From Zygnema cylindricum (Eukaryota; Streptophyta; Zygnematophyceae; Zygnematales; Zygnemataceae): DNA of 60,000 nt. Of this stretch, positions 34,116-45,975 are shown piece by piece; the first letter of the stretch is position 1, and each line of letters opens with the position of its first letter. The stretch lies in assembly GCA_037447655.1 (NCBI GenBank), contig JBBHKE010000722.1, positions 160,271 through 220,270 on the forward strand, read 5' to 3'. A program made the translations under genes and the position numbers. The notes below the pieces were generated by a model, which worked only from the letters and a program-made list of their open reading frames with translations, was not told the DNA's origin and made no database searches.

Positions 34116-34543
34116 CAAGCGTACACAGACGCAGCAGAATGCATACACAGATTCATTAAACAACAACTAGGGTTCCGTGAAAATCACCACTCCCCCCTAG
34201 GACAAATGCATAAACAATGCATGACAAACAAATATATGTAAATAACATATATAAACAATAATGATAAATGAATGCAATCTCACAAAAGTATAATCAAATA
34301 ACAAATATATCACTTAAGTGCATGACCTAATCGGCAACCCTAAATTACTACATCTTTGGTTCTTACTTTTCACGCTAAGCATTGATGATTAATTCCTAAC
34401 AAAGCTCATTCCTATATATACACTTGTGAGCTGTCAACGAATTACTAAGTGTCAAAATAACCAATGTAAATTAGGTAACTGTCACTAAATCCTATTTACG
34501 CATAATAACCTTCTAGTAAGAGTAACTAATCGTAAGCGTCCAC
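34116..34543. repeat. Duplicated copy of Y flank inside Z
   Basis: These 428 bp nearly match 39608-40036, which is the target duplication CAAGC plus Y sequence outside the 5' LTR of Z. Here they sit between the 3' LTR of Z and its RNase H, where retrotransposon interior should be. The join at 34543/34544 falls in GTGGACGC, which resembles the RNase H codons for STMEA. This points to recombination between alleles after insertion, not to the original element structure. Confidence 0.75.
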
Positions 34544-37500
34544 GGTGGATTGAGCAATAACCTTTTGTTGTTTGCTACTCCAACAGCAAGCCCTATCACC
34601 CACATATAATACATATCCAGAAGTGCATCTCCTCATCGGAGCATCACCATAACTGGCATCACTCCAAGTAGTGATATCAGTATTCTCCCCACCCAAATGC
34701 AACCATAAATCCCTAATTCCTATCAAATATCTAAGGAATCTCTTAGCTGCCTCCTAATCCCTCTTAGTGGGAGCATTTAGACTTCTACTCAGCACTCCTA
34801 CAGCTGCAGCTAAATCCGGCCGAATATAATTCATAAAATAGATTACACTTCACACTACTTGCCTGTAAGGAATAGTCTACATGAACTTATGTTCTTCAGG
34901 AGATAATTCCTCGTCTAATACTATGACTCCTTCTTCCTCACTCCCCTCACTTCCCTTCTTCAACTCCATTGGAGTTGTACAACTATTAGTTTTATCCATC
35001 TGAAATTTTTCAAGCATGTTACCTATTGCTTCTTTTTGAGTTAATCGTATAATCTTTATTTTTCGGTCTCTTTCTACTTGAATTCCCAAAATATATTTTG
35101 CTTCTCCCATATCGTTCATTTCAAATCTCCCCTTAAGACCGGTTTTCAGTTTATTAGTTTTTTCCATTGATTTACTTAAAACAAGCAAATCATCAACATA
35201 AATTGCAATAAATATAAAACCTTCCTCATCTTCGAAAACATAGATTGAGTGATCTAAGCTGATCCGGATATATCCCAGACTGGTAAGAAACTCATCAAGC
35301 TTCTTATTCCACTGTCGAGGCGCCTGTTTCAAACCATAAAGAGATTTAATCAGCCGACATACCTTACTCTCCTCTCCTTCCTCCACAAACCCTTCGGGTT
35401 GTCGCATGAAGATCTCCTCTTCTAATTCTCCATGCAAAAAGGATGTCTTGATGTCCATCAGGTGCACTTCCATGTCTTCCGTTGCTGCCAAGCTGAGAAG
35501 TATGCGGACGGAGGGAAAAATCTGACGACCGGGCAAAGGTTTCCTCGTAGTCGATTCCCTCCTTTTGTGTAAATCCCTTTGCCACTAATCGGGCCTTTTA
35601 GCGCTCGATTGTGTTATATGGATTCTGTTTTAATGTAAAAACCCACTTACAACCGATTGGTTTTCGGTTAGGTGGACAATCCACCAGCTCCCAAGTATCG
35701 GCTGCCATAATTGAGGCCATCTCCTCATTGATGGTTCTCTTCCATCGGTTTCTTTCTCGACAAGTCATCGCCTCTCCATAAGTTTGAGGTTCATCTTGAT
35801 GACATAGTTTTGTTACCTTGTTGTTAACCTGTTTTTCTTGCAATCTTTTGCTACTTCTCCTTCCTCCCTCAAAATCTGAGGCCGAAATAGATGGTTTCGT
35901 GGATTTTTTGAACAATCTCGGCTTCTCCCCTATCCCTTGGTTCTGAATCAATTTCCACCATGTCTTCCGCTTCAGGTAGAGTTGTTACTGGAGTTTCCAT
36001 AGCCGAGTCCTTTTCGGTATGATTTGTACCTGCAAGAATGTCATCTTCTCTAAAACCTGGATAGTTAGGAAGCTCAAAGTCATCGAAATTTTCTGACTCA
36101 AATATGATTCTTACTGACTTTGTATATTTGAAGGGATCCACAGACTTTCCTTCATCCATAACTACTAGATGCTTTACTAAAATTATATCTTCCCTTTTTA
36201 GATCATAAACTCTATATCCTTTAACATCCTCATCATATCCTAATACGTATCCCGGTTTTCTTTTAGGATCTAGCTTCAAATTAGACCGATCTGTATCTTG
36301 ACTGAGTACTTGACTACCGAAAACCTTTAAGTGAGATATGTCTAGTTTCCGGCCTGTCCATCTCTCATAAGGTGTTTGATCTTTTATAGCTGAAGTAAAA
36401 ACTCTACTTTTGAGGTAATTAGCACAGTTCATTGCCTCTGCCCAAAACCTTTTTCCTATCTTTTTATCTAACAACATACTTCTAGCACTATCACTTAGTG
36501 TTCTATTTAACCTTTCAGCTACCCCATTCTGTTCCGGGTTTTGTGGAACTGTCTTTTGGTGTTGGACTCCATCTTCCCTCAGAAAATCCTCAAATTGGTT
36601 AGAAGTATACTCCCTACCATTGTCACTCCTTACTCCCTTGATTCGATTTTTTGGAGTTTTTCACTCCATGTTTTATATTGTCTAAAATAATCCTGAGCTT
36701 CTGACTTGTTTTTCAAAAAATACACTGGGGAATACCGAGACCAATCATCAGTGATAGTCATCATAAATCTCTTCCACCCCGGTGAGGGCACTTTGGCAGG
36801 TCCCCAAATATCTGTGTGTACTAGATCTAGAATTTTTTCTCCTTTATAGGTGGCTGTTTTAGGAAAGGGTAATCTGTGTGCTTTACCATGAGCACATCCA
36901 CTACTATCACATATATTATCACTCTCACTGAAATGAATCCCTTCCACCACTCCCATCTTTTTCATCTCTCTTAACTTATCTAGATTCACATTCCCAAGCC
37001 TCTTATGCCACATCATAATATCATGAACACCAGCATAATAAAGTTTCTTCGTTTCATTACTTAAAATCAGCCTAAACATCCCATGATACCTTTCTCAACA
37101 ATGAAATATATATCCTCCTCAAAACTAGCAGTAAAGACTCCTTCCCTAGTGATAATAAAAAATCCCTTATCATCTAATACAGATGTAGAGATGAGGTTTT
37201 TGTTCAGCTTCGGAATAAACAATACATCAGAGAAAGTTACTATGGATGTGTTTCGTTCTACAAACACTTTCACATCTAACGTTCCTAGAAGAGTAGTGGT
37301 GACTATCCTCCCATCCCCGTACTCTATCTCTACGGTGGGAATCTTTCTTATCTTAGTGAACAGGTGCCTATCCTTACACATGTGCATGGAGGCACATGAA
37401 TCTTTAAACCAACCTGCTTCACCTTTCAATCCACCATAAGCACATTTCTTCCTCTGTGGAATTTCGACCTCGTTTTTCGCCTCCAACTCCTCATCCAAAA

Positions 37501-38540
37501 ATTGCTCATCGTCCTCGTCCTCGGATTCCGCCTCATGTACTTGTGTCACAAGGGCCTTTTTCTTTCCTTTCGGGGTACCACCAGTCTGCCCCTCCTTTAA
37601 CCGAAGCTCGGTTAGCTTAGTGCAATCTGCCATATAGTGCCCTGGTTTCTTACAAAAATGACATAAACCTTTGGGAGCCCTTGGTCCGAACTCGTTGGCC
37701 TGATTTTTCTGCTCCGTTCCCCCATAGCTTCCGACCGGTTTCCAGAAATCCTTGTTCCTCCAATCGGTCGAAGTTGCCAAGGCTTGGCCACTCTTTCCTC
37801 CTTTTTGGATCTCAATCGTATTCTCCTGAACGAGAATCATCCCTACCACTGAGTTCCATATCCACCTTGAGTCTGGTAAGTCCTGCACACGGTTTACTAT
37901 GTTCTTGAACTCATCGGGTAACTTCATCAGTAAAAAGTTAACCTTTTCTTTTTCACTAAAATCTTTTCCCGCACTCTCTAGCTCCATGAACAGTGTAGCA
38001 AGCTCATTGCAAAAATCCAACATTTTCCCCCCTTTGTATACATATTCCTTAACTTTATTATCAGCCAACTGTTGTTGCTAAATCGTACCACTTCGGTACA
38101 TCTCTATGAGAGCCATCCACAGATCGGATGCCCTTTCTACCTCCAAATGAGGACATGTAAGTCCTTTAGTAAGATGGCGTAGGATGAAGTGCTTTGCCGC
38201 CATATTGTTGAAATCCCAGGTTTGAGTATCATTCTCCTCGTTTTTTGGAATAGGTGGCATGAATGCTGAACCAGTTGCTATTGGTGTGGTCGTCTCCTTC
38301 TTTGCTCCTTTGTCCACCACCTCTCCTTCCTTTATCTCCTCAGTTGAATATGGACCTCCTTTCTTTGTGAATGTGCTTCCTTCAAACCTTGGAGGAGTTC
38401 CAAGACTTGATGGACGCCCCAATCGTCCACTCACTATCCCCCAAAACCATTTTTCGCATAGAGCTCCTATCATCATACTTTCCCTGTATATGAAGCCAGT
38501 TCCATTAAAGATTGGTACCCTAGAGGGTGGGCCCATAACC
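34544..38540 (-). pseudogene. pol: Copia gag-pol of element Z, 3'-truncated
   Basis: On the minus strand: primer-binding site at 38526-38540, then Gag in frame from MGPPSRVPIFNGT. One TAG at 38078-38080 interrupts it before QQQLADNKVKEYVYKGGKML. The zinc knuckle CHFCKKPGHYMADC follows, then protease with DSCASMHMC (DSG to DSC). A frameshift near 37070 leads into GAG-pre-integrase (WHKRLGNVNLDKL) and integrase (HTDIWGP). Later shifts near 36630-36480, 35900, 35600 and 35540 separate the integrase C terminus (KRFWAEAMNCANY), RT (YVDDLLVLSKSM) and RNase H (DASYGD). RNase H stops at VIAQSTV, where the duplicated Y flank begins, so the last catalytic part is missing. Confidence 0.88.
38526..38540 (-). 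other. Primer-binding site of Z, half-tRNA type
   Basis: The minus strand reads GGTTATGGGCCCACC directly after the 5' LTR, identical to the site in T and complementary to the anticodon arm of initiator tRNA-Met. It overlaps the Gag start ATGGGCCCACC. Confidence 0.8.
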
Positions 38541-39607
38541 TGAAACTCTGAAACCTCCATAAGTCCTCAGAGTGGACAGCTTCCAAGAAGCCTCTAAGAT
38601 AACCCTAACCCCTTTGTGTTTCAGCAAGAACAACTGCCACCTTGGCAGACAAACACTTTGACCAACTTCACCCCTGTGAAGGGAAGACTCCCCTGAGTCG
38701 ATAGCAAAAAGAATCTCTGAATTTGCTCCCTTGAGCAGTAAGTTACGGAGGGTCAAAGTTGACCTTTTTTACAGAAGCTCTCAGGGAGAGAGGGTCCTAT
38801 CTCCTAATTTTTCTAAGTCTTATCTCTCTCACAGAATCTATCTACTAATGTACGGAGCCAATGAGAGTACACTTCCGTACACAAAAGTACAGCTGTCGGT
38901 GTACTTTCTATACAGACATTGTACGACATTGCCTTAATGTCGACACATGTCATATCTGGATTCGGTGCAGTAATCTCCGGAGATACCACGATCCAATGTA
39001 ATTTCGCCACGTGTCATCCGATGTGGCGATGACCACAAACTGTTGAAATTCTCTTCCGCGATCTCTGCGTTAATTCCGGCCGTCGGATTAAATTCACATT
39101 AAATTGTAGCCGTAATAAATACATGCGCGGTATTTGTTTTGCTAAAGAAATAAATGCGCGGTATTCGTTTCTCATCCGTACTGTAATCCGTACTTTTACA
39201 TTACTAGATTTATGTCTCCCGTAAAACTGTTTTAGTTAAATGAACTATCCTACGTATAAATGTTGAAGTAATTTTCAAACCCTATAATACGTAACTCTAT
39301 GTATAGACTTAACGGTTAAGGCTACTGGCTAACGGCAGCTTACCGTCCGGCAGGTACCGGGATCAAATCCTGGAGTAAACACATACTATTTTAGTAAATA
39401 ACCCAACGGTAAATAAACTAATATATATATTTCCCGTAAACCTCAGGATAGCCTAGGTAGCCATGGCTCTAACTTCCTCTCCAACTTCTTAGTGACTCCG
39501 ACAAGTTTGAGAGTTCAATAGAGAAGTTAGAGGTAGACTGCCTCGGCTTCTTTCTGTATTTCTATTTAGATCTAGAAAATACTTTAAACAGACCATTAAT
39601 TTCTACA
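38541..39607 (-). repeat. 5' LTR of Z
   Basis: 1067 bp, the partner of 33049-34115. CAAGC at 39608-39612 matches CAAGC at 33044-33048, the target duplication in Y. The tRNA-like module lies at 39313-39369; its T-arm (CCGGG-ATCAAAT-CCTGG) pairs completely, counting one G-T. Confidence 0.85.
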
Positions 39608-40885
39608 CAAGCGTACACAGACGCAGCAGAATGCATACACAGATTCATTAAACAACAACTAGGGTTCCGTGAAAATCACCACTCCCCCCTAGGACAAATG
39701 CATAAACAATGCATGACAAACAAATATATGTAAATAACATATATAAACAATAATAATAAATGAATGCAATCTCACAAAAGTATAATCAAATAACAAATAT
39801 ATCACTTAAGTGCATGACCTAATCGGCAACCCTAAATTACTACATCTTTGGTTCTTACTTTTCACGCTAAGCATTGATGATTAATTCCTAACAAAGCTCA
39901 TTCCTATATATACACTTGTGAGCTGTCAACGAATTACTAAGTGTCAAAATAACCAATGTAAATTAGGTAACTGTCACTAAATCCTATTTACGCATAATAA
40001 CCTTCTAGTAAGAGTAACTAATCGTAAGCGTCCACCTGAGAGTCAAGCAATCGTAAGCGTACACTTGTCTACATGTACGATATTTTACACACACAAATTA
40101 AACTGTCGAAACCCTAATAGACCACGTAAACATAAACGTCATAATCAACACTAATATATAAATGCAAATAAGACAAAGAAATGTTGTTCCAAATATTTTC
40201 AAGTATACACAATCTCACAAAATCGTATGCTGAGTCATCTGAGTCAATCAACGAAACTCCTCGAATTGCGTAAAACAATCCGGGCCGTCCAAAATAAACA
40301 TCGTGTGATTGACGCGATTTCCCGTCACCACTACTTGAATAATAACGACGGCCTATATCCACCGCCTTTCACTCTTATTCGGCACCCTTGATATCGCGCC
40401 ACGTGCCACTTCAATCCACTTGACGAAATGATATCGTACCATCCAAATTTGTTTCGTACCGCATCCATGTACTTCGTCATAAATGACGCCTGCCGAAATA
40501 AAGGTACACCTGTCCAAAATAGATTTTACGTACCAGCGGCGTCCTTTTTCATAAATGCCACCTGTCGCATTATCTTTCGTACGATCGACGTACACTTTAA
40601 ACGTTGCGTATATTAAACGTCGGATCGCTTCGCGATCCGCCGTCCATTTCTCCTTACGCAAATTGTATTTTTACAAATGTTTGTTCGCGTCACTTCAGTT
40701 AAATTCCGTACGTTCATAAAGAAAATCAAACGTTTTCTTCCCCAATCCGCAAATCCATTCGAACCTCCACACTAAATTTTATGAGTACTTACGCATTAAA
40801 AAATCGCGTCAAGTACGCACGAAATGTCGTGTACGCATGAAACGTCGCGTACGCACGAAACTAAATCTTCAAAAAAAACAATATG

Positions 40886-41693
40886 CTAGAAAAGTTTCAG
40901 ATAGAGAAAGCAAATGGGTGTACCACTCCCATGGATCTAAAAAAAGTATCGGAGGGGAGTGAAGAGGGGGGGATATTGATTTTGAATGATGAGATGGATG
41001 AGGAAGAAAGGAGGTTTATGGAAGGATTAACTTATCAGTAAATTGTAAGCAGTTTAATTTACTTTATGAATTGTACACGTCCGGACATAGCTGCGGGTGT
41101 AGGTGTTCTCAGTAAAAGTCTAAAGGAACCAAGGAAAAGAGACTGGGAAGCAGCCAAAAGAGTGATGAGATATTTGGTGGGAACAAGGGAATTATGGTTG
41201 CATTTGGGGGGGGAGCACACTGACATCACCACTTGGAGTGATGCCAATTATGGGGATGTGCCTTTGAGACGATGTACAACTGAATATGTGTTGCAAATTT
41301 GATCTGGTGCATGCTGTTAAAGTAGCAAACAACAGGAAGTAGTTGCTCAGTCCATTATGGAGGTTAAATACATGGCTTCATGTGCTGCCACTAAAGAATT
41401 AATGTGGGTAAAATCTCTACTCGAAGAACTTGGGTTCATGATAACTAGGACTCATAATGTCTTTTGTGATAATCAAGCTGCTATCTCTATCGCAGCTAAT
41501 CCAAAACACCATTTCAAAGCTAAACATATGGATATAAGACTAGGCTTTGTCAAAGAGAAGGTTGAGGATAAAATAATTAAACTGGTTCATAAAAGTGATA
41601 ATAAGATGATTGCAGACATGATGACAAAACCGGTGCCTTCTCCTAAATTAAAATTTTGTAGAGAAAATTGTCGACTTAAATTAAAAGTTGACT
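40886..41693 (+). pseudogene. pol: Copia W, RT end and RNase H
   Basis: Continuation of W after the Y/Z insertion. The frame resumes with LEKFQIEKANGCTTPMD, exactly where W stopped (SNM) at 32826. Conserved blocks: IYFMNCTRPDIAA, WEAAKRVMRYLVGTR, WSDANYGD, SIMEVKYMA (usually TMEAEYMA, so the acidic residue is altered), FCDNQAAI, MIADMMTKP. Stops lie near 41039, 41299 and 41317. The end is LKLKVD followed by TAA at 41691-41693. Confidence 0.88.
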
Positions 41694-41708
41694 AAGAATT
41701 AAGGGGAG

Positions 41709-42623
41709 TGTTGAAAAGAAATAATTATTATTTACTTTTTAATTTAGACTCTAGAGTGAAAAGAGAGAGAGAGAGAGAGAGAGAGATTCACCATGGCTGC
41801 CGCCATAGTCAGAAAGAGACAGGCAGACAGGCAGACAGATAGATACATTACCAAAATGTTGCCCCTAACAAGATTTGAACTCTGGTCTTTATAGTACTAT
41901 GTAGACACTCGCCTTAACCATTTAGGCGTTAGCGAAACAATTCGCGTATGTGGTTTGGTAATTAATTAAAATGTTAAGCAAAACGTCACTTTCACTTAAA
42001 CATACCAAAATTGATGAAACGTCATCTATAATCAAACGACGCTCGCGGACGTGAATCTAACCGTGTAAAATACATTATCAGACGGTTCTTGTCGCCCTCG
42101 CCAAACCCGAATGAATTTTCGGCGGCTTTTCGACATAACGGCGCGCTGTGCCACGTGACGCCACATCATTAGACGCCGAAAAGGATGGGAGGAGGAACAA
42201 TGGCTCCCAAGTTGACAAGTGTCAACTAGAAGGCCATGTTGTACAAAGGCCGTGCAAGAAGTACAATCGACCACTGTACCTTCTTGTACTATACACTCTT
42301 TCGATTGGCCTAGGGTAGAGTAGTAGGTTGTTGTGAGTAGAAGTTAAAGGACTTAGCGTGTTTGAGGCTCCTCACTCCAGATGACCTTTTGTATTTATAG
42401 GCCATCTTTGGCCAACCATAACTTACTGCTCAGGGGAGCAAATTCAGTGATTCTTTTTGCGTTTGACTCAAGGAAGGTTTTTCCTCAGAGCGGTGGGAAT
42501 GGTCAGAGTTTTTTTGTGCCTGGGCAGCACCTATTCAGTGAGAGAGTGGAAGGGGAAAATATTATCCTAGAGGCTTTGCATAGGCTGCTCATTCTGTGGG
42601 ATAATGAAGACCACATAATTTCA
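41709..42623 (+). repeat. 3' LTR of W
   Basis: It starts TGTTGAAAAG directly after the polypurine tract AATTAAGGGGAG. Shared landmarks with the T LTR include TTTGGCCAACCATAA and GTGATTCTTTTTGC downstream of a TATA-like element (TATTTATAGG, near 42392). The end is placed at AATTTCA (42623) by analogy with TTTCA in T and Z; this is less certain. It contains a GA microsatellite (41762-41786) and the clearest antisense tRNA-like module (41872-41920). Confidence 0.65.
41872..41920 (-). other. tRNA-like A-box/B-box module in the W LTR
   Basis: On the minus strand TGGTTAAGGCG (41910-41920) matches the Pol III A box TRGYNNARNNG, and GTTCAAATC (41872-41880) matches the B box GWTCRANNC, with tRNA-like spacing. 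The T-stem does not pair well and no full acceptor stem is visible, so it is not a functional tRNA gene. Related modules lie in the LTRs of T and Z, always antisense to the element. Confidence 0.6.
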
Positions 42624-43394
42624 GTATTTAACGCCATTTTGAGTGTCCCTTTGTAGCTTGTCTTTTGAGCTTGCTCTTGTATTTTTTCATATGCGCATGG
42701 TACTTTGACAACATCTATCGATTGATGGTCTTCTGTTGATGTGTATCTTGCACGAAACATATAAATTAGACATACTTAAACCTTTTTTTTTTGTTAGTTT
42801 ATGTTTTTTTACAATTTAAAGTGAGTGTTTTTATTTTTTAATGTAAGATGTTTGCATTACTTTTGGCAAATAACAACTTTGTAAAATTTCTTGAAATGAG
42901 AAATGCCATTATTGTTGTGAAAACAGAGTGCCACATGGATGTTTTTTTTTAAAGTCGGGATAATTTTTCCAAACAAAATATAGATTGGCTAACTTTTAGT
43001 GGAATGTTCCAAATAAGCGTTAATTCCATTTTAATGTTTTAATAATAGTTCATAGTTTTTGGGCAAAGAAAGCTTTGACAAATACAATATTATTCAACCC
43101 TAATAACGATGGGCGGCGTAATTAACTTAGTTTGACGTGGCTTAATATGTTATATGTAAACATTTGAACATTCGGGCCCAAGTTTTACGTGATATGTAGT
43201 GGCATCAAAAAAAACGTTGAACAATGCAAACATTTAATTAAAGTTGAAAAAAAAATTGAAGAAAATTTTATCATCAAATTTGCGATTGTTAAGGCGTCTA
43301 AATATAAAATGTGATTGAAATGAAAAAATGATGACTACCATTAAAGGTTACAATTGGAAAAACACAAAATTAATAACATTAACTACACTACTAA
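42624..43394. other. Unassigned spacer
   Basis: About 770 bp between the W LTR and element E2. No gene, domain or clear repeat end is visible. Confidence 0.4.
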
Positions 43395-45126
43395 GGCCAT
43401 ATCCCCATTTGCCAAAGTAAGGGTTTTTTTTGTTGTTTTTCTCAAAACTTCGCGTTGTACCACTTAAGTCAAAAGCGTACAAAAAAATTGAAGGAAATAG
43501 CAGTAAATTTTGTGTCATTGTCGAACTTATAATGTACTACATATTGTCGTCTAGTGTTTTTCCACCCATGGCTACGTCAAGAAACATCATCTTCAATTTT
43601 TATTTTGGCTACGTCAAGAAACATCATCTTCAATTTTTATTTAACAACACATTGACAACTTGTTTTCAATTAAAGTGTCGCTGCTAAACAAAAAAGATGA
43701 CATATTGGCCCGTGTAAAAAAAATATATATATTAAAACGATTTTAAGCGATGAGGAAAAGTACACGATTCGTTACGTTTTGTTTGTTTGCATTCAGTACG
43801 ACGGAGAGAAATACAAAAGTTGTTTTGTTTTGCCCGTTTGCGTCCGATAAGGATTTTTTTACAAGGATCTCAAGATTTCGGTGTCATTTCATGTCGATGG
43901 GACAAGAGACGCAAAGGCAAAACGCGTCTTCTTCAACCACGAAACAACACAAGGTGGAAGGCGGTACGTCTATAATGTTACGGAAAAAAATACGACTTCA
44001 TAAGAAATTGCAAAAATTAACGTGTGATAACACAGATTGCATATATAACTATTGTTCACGTACACAATCGTCACAAACGTAAGTTACAATTTAGGGTATG
44101 TGCATGTGTAGTTGGTATTTTGAACAATTATTTTGGATTTTAGTGAAGATTCCCCATTCTACTTTTTAGAGCGTTTTTATGTGCAAAAATGAAATCAAAA
44201 CTTCGAAATGTGACGGTTATAGACGCGAGTAAAACTTGTGACGATTAAAAATAACTACAAAACTTCCGACAATTGGTGACGACTACAAAAACAATGACGC
44301 TTGTAAACGTCTATTTTTCTTTTCACATAGTCGATGTTTATGGTTTTGTGACATTGTGACTTCAAGCTCACTTGTGAGAGCGTTAATGTCACTGATTCAA
44401 TAACTTTTCGCCATGTCGTTTCGATTTTGTTTTTTCAACTTTTCTCACTCGAATTGCCATCAAAATATGTAGAAAGGTAATAAAAATAATTTTTTTTCAA
44501 ATCTCTTTCATTTCATACCATTAATGTTGTGTTTTCATTTCATAAAGTTTGAAACAAAACCGCTAGTGTGAGAGGGAGAGGGGGAGGCGACGCTGGCATA
44601 AACTTATGCAAAAGACCCATGAATGAAAGTGGAGGTCCGAGACCCCTGCATTTTTTTTTGTACATGCGCGCGACGGGCAAGGAAGAAAATAACAAGTACT
44701 CTCCCTCGTGCTAAAATTTTCACACTCTTGTGGTGCGTGAGTATACGTTTTCTTATTCATTAGTCTTTTGATACTTTAACTAAAATCACCTCGCAAGGTG
44801 ATTTTTTATGTAGTTTTTTGATGAGCTGGATTCACGTGCCCGGGGGTCAAAAATAGTAAAACGCTTGAATGAGTGCATAAGACGACAAACATATAGTACA
44901 ATCAAAGTACAAGTTGTGCTGTTGTAAATGCAATTTTACGTGCAACAAAATATTTTTTAGTTGGGGGCTGAATTTTGGAGGAAAACAACAGAAAATACTC
45001 GATACTTTAATACATGGGCACACCCATTTATTTATTATGCATTGGGACACTTGAAAACTGTGTACTTAGAATCTTCGCTATAATACAAAGTTAGTTCGCT
45101 AAGTTACAATTACAGGGGGACATGCC
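43395..45126. mobile_element. Harbinger-like element E2
   Basis: The left end GGCCATATCCCCATT and right-end complement GGCATGTCCCCCTG resemble the ends of E, and subterminal blocks match E in order (AAGTAAGGGTTTTTT, CGTCTTCTTCAACC, GGACACTTGAAAAC, TAAGTTACAA). Flanks are TAA on the left and TTA on the right, so the expected duplication is not exact. A 38-bp unit (GGCTACGTCAAGAAACATCA...) is repeated in tandem at about 43569-43641. No transposase is recognisable. Confidence 0.55.
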
Positions 45127-45975
45127 TTAGCAACACTAAAAGCAAAAACATTGCAAAGAAGTAAAGCAAAAAAACAAGTACCAAACAAAAATACAAGAGC
45201 ACAAAAAAAACGATGTTATTCACAAACTCTAAAGGATCGTCCACTTAAAGTTTAAAAAACTATGGGCACTTTCCCATGTGCTAAAGTTACAGTTATTTTG
45301 TGTCTTTTTCCTTTATAACTTGGAAAAAGAATAGAAAATATGCAGCCGTACCAAAATATTGAAACTACCACCGTACAAGTTGCGTTACCTTAAAACTTTA
45401 TATGTACTGCAATTTGTCGTCTACCGCGAGGTTGTTTGTCGTCTAGCGCGTTTGACCCACTTTCACGTCATTCCAGCTCATCTTCAAACTTTATATAAAA
45501 TCACCCCGCAAGGTGATTATAAACAAAGTTTCATGAGGTGAACGGATGGGCAAATGTTGTCGCACGTGTTGGAAGTTTTTGACATTTTTTTTGCGCGGAG
45601 TACGAAAAAATCCACAGCACATTTACAGCATGTGCGTGACTTTTTTCCGTACAGGAGCCGTGGTGGGGTTTCGACCAACGGACGCCATTTCGTAAAAGCG
45701 AAGTCCGTGAAAGCACCTCTTTCTCTCTCCCTCTCCCACAATCGCGTCTATCTTACAGTTTTTGCAATGAAAAACGTCAATAATGGTATCAAATGAAAGA
45801 TCGTTAAAAACGATTTCTTTTGACTATCATTGGGCGTATTTTGATGGCAAGTAGAGTGAGAAAGGACAAAAAAACACAATCGAGAAACCATGGCGAAATT
45901 TTTTAGAATTTGTGACGTCGGCGCTGTCGCAGTTGAGCGTGACGTCATAATGTCACAAACCGTAAACATCTATAA
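44325..45975. repeat. Diverged long inverted repeat
   Basis: Blocks on the left (GTTTATGGTTTTGTGACATT, TTTCTCACTC, TTGCCATCAAAATA, CATTTCATACCATTA) occur in reverse complement on the right (near 45768-45970), and AATCACC..GGTGATT hairpins occur near 44785-44810 and 45498-45522. The left arm lies in E2 and the right arm mainly in F, suggesting related elements inserted in opposite orientation. Divergence is substantial. Confidence 0.5.

Larger units (their letters stand above)
32827..40880 (-). mobile_element. Element Y (probable solo LTR) carrying nested element Z
   Basis: The insertion into W begins TGTTGTTCTTAGG and ends AAAAAAAACA, giving TG..CA ends, with ATATG duplicated at 32822-32826 and 40881-40885. 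After removal of Z and its rearranged flank, Y is about 1.49 kb (32827-33048 plus 39613-40880). No coding domain or internal primer site is visible, so a solo LTR is most likely. A block containing CGTACACAGACGCA and CCGTGAAAATCAC occurs twice in Y (from about 32934 and from 39613). The orientation of Y is uncertain; minus is given because Z is minus. Confidence 0.7.

Noticed and set aside
33049-34543. A 1.5-kb LTR for Z (the full length of the duplicated block)
   Set aside because: The block extends past the CAAGC target duplication, and the retrotransposon ends TG..CA with CAAGC on both sides support the shorter 1067-bp LTR.
41850-41937. Functional tRNA gene on the minus strand
   Set aside because: A and B boxes match, but the T-stem and acceptor stem do not pair; it is better seen as a tRNA-like relic in an LTR.
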